Below are positions 15,853-24,858 of a stretch of 64,000 nt of DNA, one piece after another; the first letter of the stretch is position 1, and every line of letters starts with the position of its first letter. Below the pieces are notes generated by a model, which was given only the letters and a program-made list of their open reading frames with translations, made no database searches and was not told the DNA's origin. The translations under genes and the position numbers were made by a program. The stretch covers positions 1 through 64,000 of the IMG/VR virus record IMGVR_UViG_3300033145_000849. One strand, given 5' to 3'. The DNA comes from a virus.

Positions 15853-16818
15853 TTATATCTCCTGAGAGTATTGTTTATACCATTTTATAGTTTTCCGCAA
15901 GCCTTCTTCTAGTCCTACTGCTGGTATGTAATCCAAGAGATCGTGTGCTTTCTCTATGTCAGGAATCCTTACCTCAATCTCTTCTCCAGGATGCTTCTTG
16001 AATACAATCGTTGAAAGAGAATCGGTCATTTCTATAATCTTCTGAGCTAAAGTAACAATATTGGTTGATGCTTGTGGGTTTCCAATGTTAATTGTTTGAT
16101 TATTTATATTCCTTTCTAAGATTTTAATGAAAGCGTCAGTGAAGTCAGACACATAACACCATGCTCTAATTTGAAGTCCATCATTATAGATAGTAATGTC
16201 TTCATTGGATAGAGCTCTTATGATCATCTGCTGAATAGCACCTTCGCCAATTTGACGTGGTCCATACACGTTGAAGGGACGAACTGATATTGCATTCAGA
16301 TCATACTCTTCTGCATATGAATGTGCCAAGTGCTCGCTGGCCAACTTACCAATTGCATATGTCCAACGCTTCTGTCCAACTGGACCTATAGTAGTATTGT
16401 CTGTTTCTTTACCCTTGTAGACAAAGGATCCATATACTTCACTGGTAGAGAAGTCTATGACCTGTTTCACATTATGTTCTAATGCTGCTTCAAGTACATT
16501 GTATGTACCAATCAGATTAACTTTCATAGTAGTTGTTGGGCTACTAGAGACTGAAAAGATTCCCGCGATTGCTGCACAATGTACAACAATGTCCGATCCT
16601 TTCATGCTCTTAGACAGGTATACAGAATCCAACACGTCACCTTTGATTAAAGTTAGATTCTCATGTGTTATGAGGTCCTTGTCAAAACACACTGAATCTC
16701 TAGTATAGTTATCGTAGATAGTTACTTTGTTGTTGTCTATAAGTCTGTCTATGATATGAGAAGCAATGAAGCCAGCTCCTCCTGTTACAAAGATAGTTTT
16801 GTTTTCAATTTTGTTCAT
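15853..16818 (-). CDS. NAD-dependent sugar epimerase/dehydratase (GalE-like extended SDR)
   Basis: 321 aa, usual length. TGGAGFIAS at 12-20, STSEVYG at 124-130, YAIGK with Y154/K158, then RPFNVYGPRQ and the WCYVSDFTDA segment typical of UDP-sugar 4-epimerases and UDP-glucuronate decarboxylase/epimerases. Likely acts on a UDP-hexose or UDP-hexuronate; substrate not determinable. AGGAG precedes ATG 16818. Tandem with another SDR; both may interconvert sugars for the amino-sugar steps downstream. Confidence 0.87.
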   Translation of the reverse strand: MNKIENKTIFVTGGAGFIASHIIDRLIDNNKVTIYDNYTRDSVCFDKDLITHENLTLIKGDVLDSVYLSKSMKGSDIVVHCAAIAGIFSVSSSPTTTMKVNLIGTYNVLEAALEHNVKQVIDFSTSEVYGSFVYKGKETDNTTIGPVGQKRWTYAIGKLASEHLAHSYAEEYDLNAISVRPFNVYGPRQIGEGAIQQMIIRALSNEDITIYNDGLQIRAWCYVSDFTDAFIKILERNINNQTINIGNPQASTNIVTLAQKIIEMTDSLSTIVFKKHPGEEIEVRIPDIEKAHDLLDYIPAVGLEEGLRKTIKWYKQYSQEI

Positions 16819-16827
16819 GACTTACTC

Positions 16828-18015
16828 CTAAATGACTTTTCTTGATACTAAAAATCTATTTAAACTATTGTTAAAAGCTGCATAGCTATAGGTATTTACA
16901 GCATAGGTATTATATGATTTTGCAATTTTAGTATAAAAATCATGATCAACTAATAGTCTGTCAAGAAGTGCACATCCTTCTTCATCTGTAGGAGTAGAAA
17001 GATAATCTGGACAACCAGCTAATGCACCATGTTGACAGATTTGAGGAGATCCTCCTGATTGTACAAATGGAACACCATGCATAGCAGCTTCTAAAGGAGG
17101 TCCACCATAAGAAATTTTCTCGCCAATAAGAACCTTAGCTTGTGATTGTTCAACTAACATATTAGCATAGTCAACTTCATAGCATAATTGTACTCTATCT
17201 TTGAGACTTGAATAAGGTTGTATGTCTTTATGTTTCCAAAAATAACCATTCATATCTTCACCAATATCATTAAGATATATAGTTTCATTCTTTATAAAGT
17301 CATGGTCTCTTGCTGCTGCTAATGGCCATCCGGTTAAAACTCTTAATTGCAGAGTATTATCTTTCAACATTTTATCCAAAGCCCAACGAACAGAAGGAGA
17401 TGTTTGTAGATCAGATAAAAATTGTATACGATTACACCAAAGTATATTTTTATTATGGAAACGATCTTCATAATAAGATTTAGGAATCCAAGGAAGAGGT
17501 AAGAAAAAGAACTTTTCACTAGTAGTAAAATTACCAAGATGTTCAGGCATTTCAATCCCTGCTTTGTTTTCCTGAAGCCATTCTTTGTGTTCTCCATCAG
17601 TATCACCAAGTTCTCTTAGATACATTTCTGGATGTCCCATACAGAAGAATAGATTGCCATTTACTATGGTTCTTTTTTCTTCTATCTGTTCTATTTGGTC
17701 TAGCCAAGGACCATGAAAAACATGAACAACAACTGCAGTAAATTGATATTTACCTATTAAATGAATAGCAGCATTCCAGTCTTGTAATAAAAGAACACAG
17801 TTAGAAGGAGTAACAGGTCCTAGTAACCCTTTATATTTTGGATAAAGACTTCTTCCTTCTGGCCAATCATAACCTAATGTATATACCTCTTCTATTTCTG
17901 GATTTTCCATACAGGCTTCTAGAGCAAATCTTTCCCACCTGCCTTCACTTCTAAGATTTCCATCTCGAAGATCTCCAGGAATAGGATCTCGTAGAGCAAT
18001 ACATGCGTTAAACAT
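16828..18015 (-). CDS. Probable GT-B glycosyltransferase (tandem paralogue A)
   Basis: 395 aa, soluble. C-terminal nucleotide-sugar loop YGGPPLEAAMHGVPFV near 304-319 is GT4-like. The N-terminus has NLRSEGRWERFALEA near 20-34, matching the NLRGEGRWE of the next gene upstream, so the two are tandem paralogues although the rest has diverged strongly. Donor and acceptor are unknown. GAGAGG precedes ATG 18015, which overlaps the end of paralogue B by eight bases. Confidence 0.68.
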   Translation of the reverse strand: MFNACIALRDPIPGDLRDGNLRSEGRWERFALEACMENPEIEEVYTLGYDWPEGRSLYPKYKGLLGPVTPSNCVLLLQDWNAAIHLIGKYQFTAVVVHVFHGPWLDQIEQIEEKRTIVNGNLFFCMGHPEMYLRELGDTDGEHKEWLQENKAGIEMPEHLGNFTTSEKFFFLPLPWIPKSYYEDRFHNKNILWCNRIQFLSDLQTSPSVRWALDKMLKDNTLQLRVLTGWPLAAARDHDFIKNETIYLNDIGEDMNGYFWKHKDIQPYSSLKDRVQLCYEVDYANMLVEQSQAKVLIGEKISYGGPPLEAAMHGVPFVQSGGSPQICQHGALAGCPDYLSTPTDEEGCALLDRLLVDHDFYTKIAKSYNTYAVNTYSYAAFNNSLNRFLVSRKVI

Positions 18016-19105
18016 TCCAACCTCTCTCTGTTGTAATTTTATTCATTTGTTTAGCATAGGCTTCAAAAGTAGCATTGTTTTTAACATAGGTACGGTAAGC
18101 ATTGCCAGTTGTTCTGTAAAATTCATGATCATTCTGTAACCTATCAATTGTCTGAATAAAAGCTCCTTGTATAGCAATAGGAGCGGTTAGTAGTTCGGGA
18201 AATAGCTTACCACTTTCTAAGGTCATAAAAGCATTAGCTTGCTGACTAACAATAGTGGGTATTCCAAACATAGCGGCCTCAAAGGGAGCGCCGCCTAATG
18301 GTCCTCCAGGAGAGATAACATATCTTGTCTCACTAAATAAAGACAAAACTTCATTCCAGTGAAGATTAATATGGGTATCTATCCTTGGCCATAGATGTTT
18401 AAATCGTTGCATTACTGGAAAAGAAAGTACCCAATCTCGAACCTTTTGCTTGTCAGGATGAGTAGTAAAACGATCAGTAGGCCATAATCCAATTAATATT
18501 GCAATTCTCATTTCAGGTTCATTTACAAGACATTGTTCTAAGTATCCTAAAAGAACAGCCATATCATCAGGATGTTCTTCTGCAAAAGTATGAAAATTCC
18601 TGTATGCCCAAGTTACATTTGGCTTTCGAAAGTTGTCCACTTCGTCATCAACATATGGAACCATAGCACCTGCCATGTGATAAACGTTTTCTGCACCATA
18701 AGCTACTGTTAACTGATTATAGATCCATGGATTAAGAGAAGCCGTGGTCGCAACGATACGATCCTGTTTTAAATAATTGAGAAAATCCTCTTTTGCTTGT
18801 CCAGAGTGTGGTTCAAAGACTTGGATTGCATAGGCTTTCGCCTTGTCAGTTTCAATAAAGAGACTTCTACCAGCACTGTGAACAAGTAATATAGATTCAT
18901 CTAACCACTCTTCATTCATGCCATCATACAGAGATTCTGGACGTTCGAATCCAGGCATACAGCAGTTCCTTGTTGTATGAACACCAGTTCCCCCATGTGT
19001 CACAAGAGCATTAAGAGTATTGTATTCCCATCTACCTTCTCCTCGAAGATTCTCTGTGTCCAAATTGCCTGCAATGTTGATCGAAAGATTAAGAAGATAT
19101 TTCAT
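18008..19105 (-). CDS. Probable GT-B glycosyltransferase (tandem paralogue B)
   Basis: 365 aa, soluble. N-terminal NLRGEGRWEYNTL near 19-31, and a C-terminal loop SPGGPLGGAPFEAAMFGIPTI near 269-289 that corresponds to the GGPPLEAAMHG loop of paralogue A. The gap between these landmarks differs in length and sequence, so the enzymes probably use different substrates. AAAGGAA precedes ATG 19105. The gene follows the third DegT aminotransferase by 11 bases. Confidence 0.68.
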   Translation of the reverse strand: MKYLLNLSINIAGNLDTENLRGEGRWEYNTLNALVTHGGTGVHTTRNCCMPGFERPESLYDGMNEEWLDESILLVHSAGRSLFIETDKAKAYAIQVFEPHSGQAKEDFLNYLKQDRIVATTASLNPWIYNQLTVAYGAENVYHMAGAMVPYVDDEVDNFRKPNVTWAYRNFHTFAEEHPDDMAVLLGYLEQCLVNEPEMRIAILIGLWPTDRFTTHPDKQKVRDWVLSFPVMQRFKHLWPRIDTHINLHWNEVLSLFSETRYVISPGGPLGGAPFEAAMFGIPTIVSQQANAFMTLESGKLFPELLTAPIAIQGAFIQTIDRLQNDHEFYRTTGNAYRTYVKNNATFEAYAKQMNKITTERGWNV

Positions 19106-19116
19106 AGATAGTTCCT

Positions 19117-20223
19117 TTATAATATTTGTTTTAGGATAGTTGCAATGTAAAGGATGTCAGTATACTCACACCACCAACCACAAGGTATATTTAGACGTTG
19201 ATCTTCAACTAAGTCTACATTGGGAAGAGGTTTACGATAATTGTCAAACAAGCTATAGGTATCATTCCTTACATGAGAAATATTATTGCCAATACCTGCC
19301 TTAATGAGAGCCTCAGATACTAGAGCTCTATGTGCTCTGTCTTTACATCTAATAGTAAACACCCAGTATATAGAACTAATATGCTCTGGAATTTGTGGTA
19401 TTAGAATATCTGGAGTTAGACCTTTAATCTCTTCCCGTAAGTATTTTGCATTCTGACGATGCTTAAGAATAAGACTGTCTACATACCTAAGTTGTTTTCT
19501 ACCAATAGCTGCATTTACATCGTTCATGTGAGCCTTGTATCCAGGCTCTGTAACATCGCCAACCCAATCAATTGGATGAGAATTCTGGCCTCTAGCTAGA
19601 CCAAACCAGCGTAGAAGGATTGCTCTGTCATAGTCGTCTTTTGTTTTACATGCTAAGCAACCACCATCAACTGTAGAAAGGATCTTAATACTCTGAAAAG
19701 AATGTATTGTGTAATCGCAAACACTACCAACCTTCTTTCCCTTATAGAGAGCTCCCATGGACTGAGCTGCATCTTCTATTGTTTTAATACCATGCTTATC
19801 TGCTATGGCTTGAATAGCATCTAGTTCAGCAGGAGTGCCGGCCCAATCTACAAAAGTAATTGCCTTAGTCTTGCTTGTAATAAGCTTCTCAATCTGTGTG
19901 TGGTCAATACAGCAGGTGTTAGGGTCTATGTCGCACCATACAGGAGTAGCCCCAAGAGAGATAATCCACTCAGTTCCTGCTAGACAAGTAACTGGGCTAG
20001 CTATCACTTCATCTCCAGGACCTACCCCAGCTAATCTACCTGCCATAGTTAACGCAACCGTTCCTGAGCTCGTTAAGGCCACGTAAGGGGTTTCCATCCA
20101 GTCCTGTAGTTCTAATTGAAAGAGAGCGGCCTCAGGACCTTCAGAGGTCATTCCTGAATCAAACACAGACTGTAAGATTTCTCCCATGTCATATGGATAA
20201 CGAGTTTTATATAAGGGAATCAT
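19117..20223 (-). CDS. DegT/DnrJ/EryC1-type PLP aminotransferase (third of three)
   Basis: 368 aa. Opens IPLYKTRYP like perosamine/QdtB-type sugar aminotransferases. PLP features: TSSGTVAL at 51-58, D151 in IEDAAQSMG, Schiff-base lysine K180 in SFQSIKILSTVDGG, then an MNDVNAAIG segment. It lies in a compact block with a GNAT, an RmlC-like cupin and a CDP/dTDP-glucose dehydratase-like SDR. That set is what is needed to make an N-acetylated amino-deoxy sugar. AGGAG precedes ATG 20223, which overlaps the GNAT gene by 17 bases. Confidence 0.9.
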   Translation of the reverse strand: MIPLYKTRYPYDMGEILQSVFDSGMTSEGPEAALFQLELQDWMETPYVALTSSGTVALTMAGRLAGVGPGDEVIASPVTCLAGTEWIISLGATPVWCDIDPNTCCIDHTQIEKLITSKTKAITFVDWAGTPAELDAIQAIADKHGIKTIEDAAQSMGALYKGKKVGSVCDYTIHSFQSIKILSTVDGGCLACKTKDDYDRAILLRWFGLARGQNSHPIDWVGDVTEPGYKAHMNDVNAAIGRKQLRYVDSLILKHRQNAKYLREEIKGLTPDILIPQIPEHISSIYWVFTIRCKDRAHRALVSEALIKAGIGNNISHVRNDTYSLFDNYRKPLPNVDLVEDQRLNIPCGWWCEYTDILYIATILKQIL

Positions 20224-20728
20224 ATTCGCTCCTAAGTATAAACATCATAATATAGTCATAGAACTGTCCGTCTTTATAGAGAGCTTCCCGCTGGACTCCT
20301 TCTGTTGTAAATCCTAGCTGTGTATATAAGTTTATAGCTACAGTGTTATAGCTAGCTACCATCAGCCAAATACGATTAAACTCGTGCTCATTAAACCATT
20401 CGTAGAACAATTGTTTGTATATAAGCTTTGCATATCCCTGGCCACGATAGTCCTTATGAATATCTAGCCCTACACAAATAGACTTATTGTCTTTATCTAT
20501 TTGGTCAAGACGAACTATACCAATAGGATTAGAGTAATTGAATACCATCCATCTTAAGGAAGTGTTTGACTTCTGAAGATTCTCATACCATTCATCTTGT
20601 TCGTTCATAGACACAATATGTGGATCAGTCAGCATACTGAGTACATCTGGATCATTATGAAGTTGTCTTGCCCATTCTAAATATAAAGGCAGTAGTGGTC
20701 GAAACCTTAGGTTCTTAGGCTCAGCCAT
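20207..20728 (-). CDS. GNAT-family N-acetyltransferase (probably amino-sugar)
   Basis: 173 aa, typical length. The acetyl-CoA loop RGQGYA is at 95-100, preceded by the VGLDIHKDYRG strand and followed by NTVAINLYTQLGF, the usual GNAT motifs A and B. It overlaps the sugar aminotransferase gene by 17 bases and the RmlC-like gene by eight, a strong hint that it acetylates the amino-sugar nucleotide made by that enzyme, as PseH- or FdtC-like proteins do. A role as RimJ/RimL-type protein acetylase cannot be excluded. GGGAG precedes ATG 20728. Confidence 0.85.
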   Translation of the reverse strand: MAEPKNLRFRPLLPLYLEWARQLHNDPDVLSMLTDPHIVSMNEQDEWYENLQKSNTSLRWMVFNYSNPIGIVRLDQIDKDNKSICVGLDIHKDYRGQGYAKLIYKQLFYEWFNEHEFNRIWLMVASYNTVAINLYTQLGFTTEGVQREALYKDGQFYDYIMMFILRSEYDSLI

Positions 20729-21161
20729 GTTTTAACTCCCACTCATATCCCCAAGGATTATTGATAGGATCTGTTCTTTCCTCTCTAGTATTAAGACTGT
20801 CAAAAGGTTTAGAACTTGAATTGATTATAAGTGCTGGTTCTTTACTGATACATTTCCACGCGTGCCATACTCCAGCAGGAACAGTTACCATGATCGGATT
20901 CTCTATGCTTAAGAAGAACTCTCTAATTTCTGGTTGGTTGTGGCTTACATGAATAAGAACCAATTTAATAGCACCAGAAACACACGTAATATTATCGATA
21001 TTGTCATAGTGAAGATGAAAGCCTTTTATCGTACCGGGGGTTGTCATGTTGCAATAGGTCTGTCCATACTCAATAAAAGCTGAGTCGTCACACCTTAACA
21101 TTTCATATATGTATCCGCGTTCATCAAGATGAATCTTTAGATGTTTAACTGAGATATCCAT
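20721..21161 (-). CDS. RmlC-like cupin (4-keto-sugar 3,5-epimerase or 3,4-isomerase)
   Basis: 146 aa. Single cupin domain: DERGYIYEM near 13-21, IKGFHLH at 45-51 with the metal/catalytic-type histidines, VSGAIKLVLIH near 60-70, PAGVWHAW near 95-102 and a C-terminal WGYEWE. The RmlC family's GLHYQ is replaced by GFHLH and the protein is shorter than RmlC (~180 aa), so FdtA/WxcM-like isomerase activity is an alternative. GAGAGGGA precedes ATG 21161. The upstream SDR is a likely 4,6-dehydratase supplying the keto sugar. Confidence 0.78.
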   Translation of the reverse strand: MDISVKHLKIHLDERGYIYEMLRCDDSAFIEYGQTYCNMTTPGTIKGFHLHYDNIDNITCVSGAIKLVLIHVSHNQPEIREFFLSIENPIMVTVPAGVWHAWKCISKEPALIINSSSKPFDSLNTREERTDPINNPWGYEWELKHG

Positions 21162-21162
21162 C

Positions 21163-22134
21163 TTAATCCCTCTCTGAGTTTTGGAGCCATTGTGTATACC
21201 AACTAATAGCTTCAGTTAGACCTGCATTCAAATCAAGCTTATGTGTCCATCCTAGTGCTCTAAGTTTGTCTGAATTTAAACATTGTTCATTGATTTCAAA
21301 GAAATCACGATCCACCATTTTAATCTCAATGTCAGGATTTATTTGTTCTCGAATCATGTTGATTACATCAACGATCTTGTACATTTTTCCTATCCCAACA
21401 TTGTAAGCTTCTCCAGCAACACCTTTTTCCATTAGTGTAAAATATGCAGATACAATATCAGATACATGTACAAACTCTCGTAACATTCCAGCAGCATCTG
21501 TATATAGGACAGGTTGCTGACTATTCAATAATCTAAGAACTGTTCCAGGGATAAGACGAGAAAGATTAAGATCTCCACCACCATAAAGATTGCCGCAACG
21601 GACAATAGAAATAGGCAGGTCATATGTCTTAGCATAAGAACGGGCAATCATGTCCCCACAGGCCTTAGAAGTACAATAGGTATCTGTAACCTGGAACGGA
21701 GTATCCTCAACATAGCCTCCAGGAGGAGAAGAGTCTCCATAAGACTTGTCTGTAGACATATGGATAATTTTAGTAAGCCTAGAGTTGCGTTGAACTTGGT
21801 CCCTAAGAGCTTCGTATAAAATGACAGACCCCATCATGTTAACGTTGTAGGCAGTCCACGGATCCGAGTCACAAACTTTTACTATTGGCATAGCTGCAAG
21901 ATGAATAACATAGTCTAGTTCATACTTACCAACAATCTCACGGATAAGGTCTCTGTCTAGAAGAGATCCCCGGATTTCGGCTCCATGTTTAATAACTTTA
22001 GACATCAGTTCCATATCGGTCTTTCGATTATAGTCTTTGATTAAAGCTATAGGGGTATAGCCTCTGTTTAGTATCTCTTTAATAACTGCTTTGCCGACGA
22101 AGCCATTAGCACCTGTAACAAGTATGTTTTTCAT
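21163..22134 (-). CDS. Nucleotide-sugar 4,6-dehydratase-like SDR
   Basis: 323 aa. TGANGFVGK at 7-15, HLAAMPIV, MSTDKSYG at 126-133, Y153-C-T-S-K157, then RCGNLYGGGDLNLSRLIP, which resembles the CDP-glucose 4,6-dehydratase (RfbG) group. The lysine of STDK sits where that group has TSDK. A dTDP- or GDP-sugar dehydratase/epimerase is also possible. GGAG precedes ATG 22134. The following genes (cupin, GNAT, aminotransferase) would convert its 4-keto product. Confidence 0.82.
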   Translation of the reverse strand: MKNILVTGANGFVGKAVIKEILNRGYTPIALIKDYNRKTDMELMSKVIKHGAEIRGSLLDRDLIREIVGKYELDYVIHLAAMPIVKVCDSDPWTAYNVNMMGSVILYEALRDQVQRNSRLTKIIHMSTDKSYGDSSPPGGYVEDTPFQVTDTYCTSKACGDMIARSYAKTYDLPISIVRCGNLYGGGDLNLSRLIPGTVLRLLNSQQPVLYTDAAGMLREFVHVSDIVSAYFTLMEKGVAGEAYNVGIGKMYKIVDVINMIREQINPDIEIKMVDRDFFEINEQCLNSDKLRALGWTHKLDLNAGLTEAISWYTQWLQNSERD

Positions 22135-22145
22135 AAACTACTCCA

Positions 22146-22856
22146 TTAAATTAAGCTGTGATATTTAGAAAGATTCATGGTCAAATCTGGTCTCAAAAAA
22201 GAAAGGTTTAGATCTGATAAAGTGATTTTATTAACATTAGGTTTAGTTAATCTAGCTAAATCGTAGATTGATTTAGGTTTTGTACCTATATTATATACCC
22301 CACTAGGAGGACGTAAGTCAATAAAGTTTTTCAAAAGCTTAGCAATCACATCTACTCTATCTGCATTTGTAATTACATCTGTAAAAGCATTTTCATGTGG
22401 GAAAGGATTAGCTTTAAAAGAAGTTCGAAGTATACGTATGTTTCCCTTATTGTTAGTTAGCAACAATGTGTCGCCAACTGCTTTGCTATACCCATAGTTG
22501 TTGAAAGGTTTTAATAAATCTGTTTCTAAAGACGAAGGAGAATCGCCACTATATACATAGTCTGTACTTATATGATAAATATCTACAGAAAAATCTAGCT
22601 CGGTTAGCCACTTGAGACTCCATGCATTAGTATGTAGTGCTCGCATAGGATCACTTTCCGCACCTATAACATCAACATAGGCTGCTAAGTTAATGACAGT
22701 TGAATATCCCTCATTAATATAGTCAATCATACCTTTAGTAACAGTAGTAATGTCTAAACCATCATGAGAGGGGGCCCAAACATATCTAGATTCTTCCCTA
22801 AACATAGGGACTAGATAACTACCTAGTCGTCCACTGGCTCCTGTAATCAGAATCAT
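22146..22856 (-). CDS. RmlD-like 4-keto-sugar reductase
   Basis: 236 aa. TGASGRLGSYL at 5-15, NLAAYVDVIGAESDP near 56-70, STDYVYSG at 97-104, Y121-G-Y-S-K125: the dTDP-4-dehydrorhamnose reductase layout. It is about 50 residues shorter than RmlD, mainly in the C-terminal substrate domain. It would reduce a 4-keto-6-deoxy sugar. No ribosome site lies close to the ATG, which directly follows the upstream stop codon (TAA-ATG), so translational coupling is likely. Confidence 0.83.
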   Translation of the reverse strand: MILITGASGRLGSYLVPMFREESRYVWAPSHDGLDITTVTKGMIDYINEGYSTVINLAAYVDVIGAESDPMRALHTNAWSLKWLTELDFSVDIYHISTDYVYSGDSPSSLETDLLKPFNNYGYSKAVGDTLLLTNNKGNIRILRTSFKANPFPHENAFTDVITNADRVDVIAKLLKNFIDLRPPSGVYNIGTKPKSIYDLARLTKPNVNKITLSDLNLSFLRPDLTMNLSKYHSLI

Positions 22857-23453
22857 TTAAGGTATATCATATCCTTTAGCAGCTACAAACATCCCTGTTG
22901 GGGTAGGTACCTGCACCCATTTATACCCTAATTTCTTAAGCATGGGTACCATGTCCAAATACTTAACAGAACCTTCATTGTGGATATCGTCTACTAGAAC
23001 AAAGTGTTTATCCTTAAGCATAGGAGCAGCCATCTTGTACTCGTTGACCATATGGGTAGCATCCTCAGCTGAATCTAGACAAACGAGATCTACTTGGTCT
23101 ACGTGATGACCAACGTCTTGAATTCCCTGTACACTATCTACTTGCCACATAACAAGACTATCTGTGCTTACCTCATCATCTTTAAATAGACTATTAATCA
23201 TTTCTACTTGTGGATCAATGTCTAAACTATAGAGAAGACCTTTTTTGGGAGCACAAATATACTTAGCTATATTGTTAGTAGTATGGTGCTCAAGGGCTTC
23301 AGGTAGATAGAAATAGGTTGTTCCTGTTTCAATACAGATGGGATTGTCATCAATAACTGACCCAATATACTTACATATATCTCTAACTGTACGCCATTTT
23401 GTTAATTCATAGACTTCTGGATGATACATTCCACCCGTACATAACTCATGCAT
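22857..23453 (-). CDS. Class I SAM methyltransferase-like (Methyltransf_24 type)
   Basis: 198 aa. Motif I region PICIETGTTY at 38-47 has T where many methyltransferases have G (IETGTTY). Then YSLDIDP at 75-81, DLVCLDSAEDATHM near 122-135 and FVLVDDIHNEG near 150-160. This layout is shared by sugar O-methyltransferases of the TylF/cephalosporin-hydroxylase-like group. The exact target is unknown. AAGGAG precedes ATG 23453; the start overlaps the upstream transferase gene by eight bases. Confidence 0.68.
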   Translation of the reverse strand: MHELCTGGMYHPEVYELTKWRTVRDICKYIGSVIDDNPICIETGTTYFYLPEALEHHTTNNIAKYICAPKKGLLYSLDIDPQVEMINSLFKDDEVSTDSLVMWQVDSVQGIQDVGHHVDQVDLVCLDSAEDATHMVNEYKMAAPMLKDKHFVLVDDIHNEGSVKYLDMVPMLKKLGYKWVQVPTPTGMFVAAKGYDIP

Positions 23454-24195
23454 TATAAAACTCCTTAAGACCTGGAGGCAAAGAAAGTGTTACTACTTTA
23501 ACATCATCTATCTCTGCTCCTTCTTCAAAGTTGTTATTACTACCAAAACAATAATCTGTTAAAGGCGCGTACTCATCCTTCTCATGAAACATGGCATCTA
23601 AAACATTGATTCTATTGACCATATGTTTAGGGTTACCTACCCTAGAGCAATGATAGATTCTACATATATCATTGATAATTGTACGAGAAGGGAACATGTC
23701 ATCTGGTTTCATAAACATTCCATCTCCAACTATCTCAACCTTTTCAGTTAGAGAACACATTCTAGGAATAGGGAGAGTCCAAGACGTCTTGATGTGATTA
23801 AGATCCCGCCAGAAGTATGTCCTTTCAAGAGACAGGTTGAAGAACCTCTCTCTATATATATATCTGACGTCAAGGATTTCCCGAGGATGAACTATCTCGT
23901 CTGCTTGTAGATACAAAACACTATCAAATTTTTGATCTAAAGCTTCTTTAATACATTGATTAGCTCTAAAGGCTAAATCATGTCCCATGTTAAGCGTCCA
24001 ATCCCATACTGAATCTAGGATAGTCAGTTTTTTAGGATCAGCTAAACTTCTTAATCTAGCTAAAGTGTCGTCTCTATTGTTAAGGTCTGTAGCAACGAAG
24101 ACATGGTCACAACATGCCAACAGATTAGTAATACAAACCTCGAAAGGATAGTTAAGCTCTACACCATTAGCTACTAGGGTAGCTCCAGCTAACAT
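23446..24195 (-). CDS. GT-A-like glycosyltransferase
   Basis: 249 aa, soluble. A divergent GT2-like domain: CDHVFVATDLNNRDD near 29-43 for nucleotide binding and YLQADEIVHP near 94-103 as the metal-binding acidic site (ADE instead of DxD). The C-terminal half contains RTYFWRD and IYHCSRVGNPKHM, resembling acceptor regions of small GT2 enzymes. Assignment rests mainly on these two motifs and on its place next to a clearer GT2. GGGGA precedes ATG 24195. Confidence 0.6.
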   Translation of the reverse strand: MLAGATLVANGVELNYPFEVCITNLLACCDHVFVATDLNNRDDTLARLRSLADPKKLTILDSVWDWTLNMGHDLAFRANQCIKEALDQKFDSVLYLQADEIVHPREILDVRYIYRERFFNLSLERTYFWRDLNHIKTSWTLPIPRMCSLTEKVEIVGDGMFMKPDDMFPSRTIINDICRIYHCSRVGNPKHMVNRINVLDAMFHEKDEYAPLTDYCFGSNNNFEEGAEIDDVKVVTLSLPPGLKEFYNA

Positions 24196-24204
24196 TTGTT
24201 CCCC

Positions 24205-24858
24205 TTATTTCATATCAATATTAGCAACAGCAGGAATCGCACGCTCTACCCCATCAGCAACATCTTGTTCGTAAAGACCTCTATAGAGCTCGTTCCTATC
24301 TTGAAGTCGCTGGTCACTCTTAAACACATCTTGGAAATGTTCTATGTGAGGACCCTTCTCGGATGTTCTAATATTTCCTTCTTTTATATTGAGTCCTTCA
24401 TGGACTCGGTTCTCGTAAGTAATGCTACCTGGATTGTTTCTAATAAATCTGTATTGCCAATCAGGATATGCGTCCTGCTCTACTTGTATGGTACGTCCTA
24501 TGTCTCTCCAACGCCTACGAGGAAGTCCCCATGCTACACATTCTGCATCATCCATAAGATCTATTAAAATTGAGAGCTCTTCAGGTGCAAGTATCTCGTC
24601 AGTATCTAGTCCTAGAATCCATGGCTGAGTAGCAAGGTGAGCTGTTAGGGTTCTAATGCTTCCAAAATCTGTGAACCCTACCTTGTATACTCTTGCTCCA
24701 AGTTCCGTTGCAATTTTAACTGTGTCATCAGTAGATCCTGTGTCTACAAGAATAATTTCAGACACCAAATGAGACACACTGTTTAAGCATAGCCATATAG
24801 AATCTTGATTGTTCTTGGCAAACACAGCTAAAGTAATAGGTAGGCCAGCACTTGTCAT
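24205..24858 (-). CDS. Glycosyltransferase family 2
   Basis: 217 aa, soluble. LAVFAKNNQDSI near 10-21, IILVDTGSTDDTVKIA near 35-50 and GLDTDEIL near 83-90 (DxD) are standard GT2 motifs; the C-terminal part contains RFIRNN and EGLNIKEG. It is short for the family and probably a single GT-A domain. GGAGAG lies nine bases before ATG 24858, which overlaps the GT4 gene by four bases. The ~10 bases before the next gene hold its ribosome site only. Confidence 0.88.
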   Translation of the reverse strand: MTSAGLPITLAVFAKNNQDSIWLCLNSVSHLVSEIILVDTGSTDDTVKIATELGARVYKVGFTDFGSIRTLTAHLATQPWILGLDTDEILAPEELSILIDLMDDAECVAWGLPRRRWRDIGRTIQVEQDAYPDWQYRFIRNNPGSITYENRVHEGLNIKEGNIRTSEKGPHIEHFQDVFKSDQRLQDRNELYRGLYEQDVADGVERAIPAVANIDMK

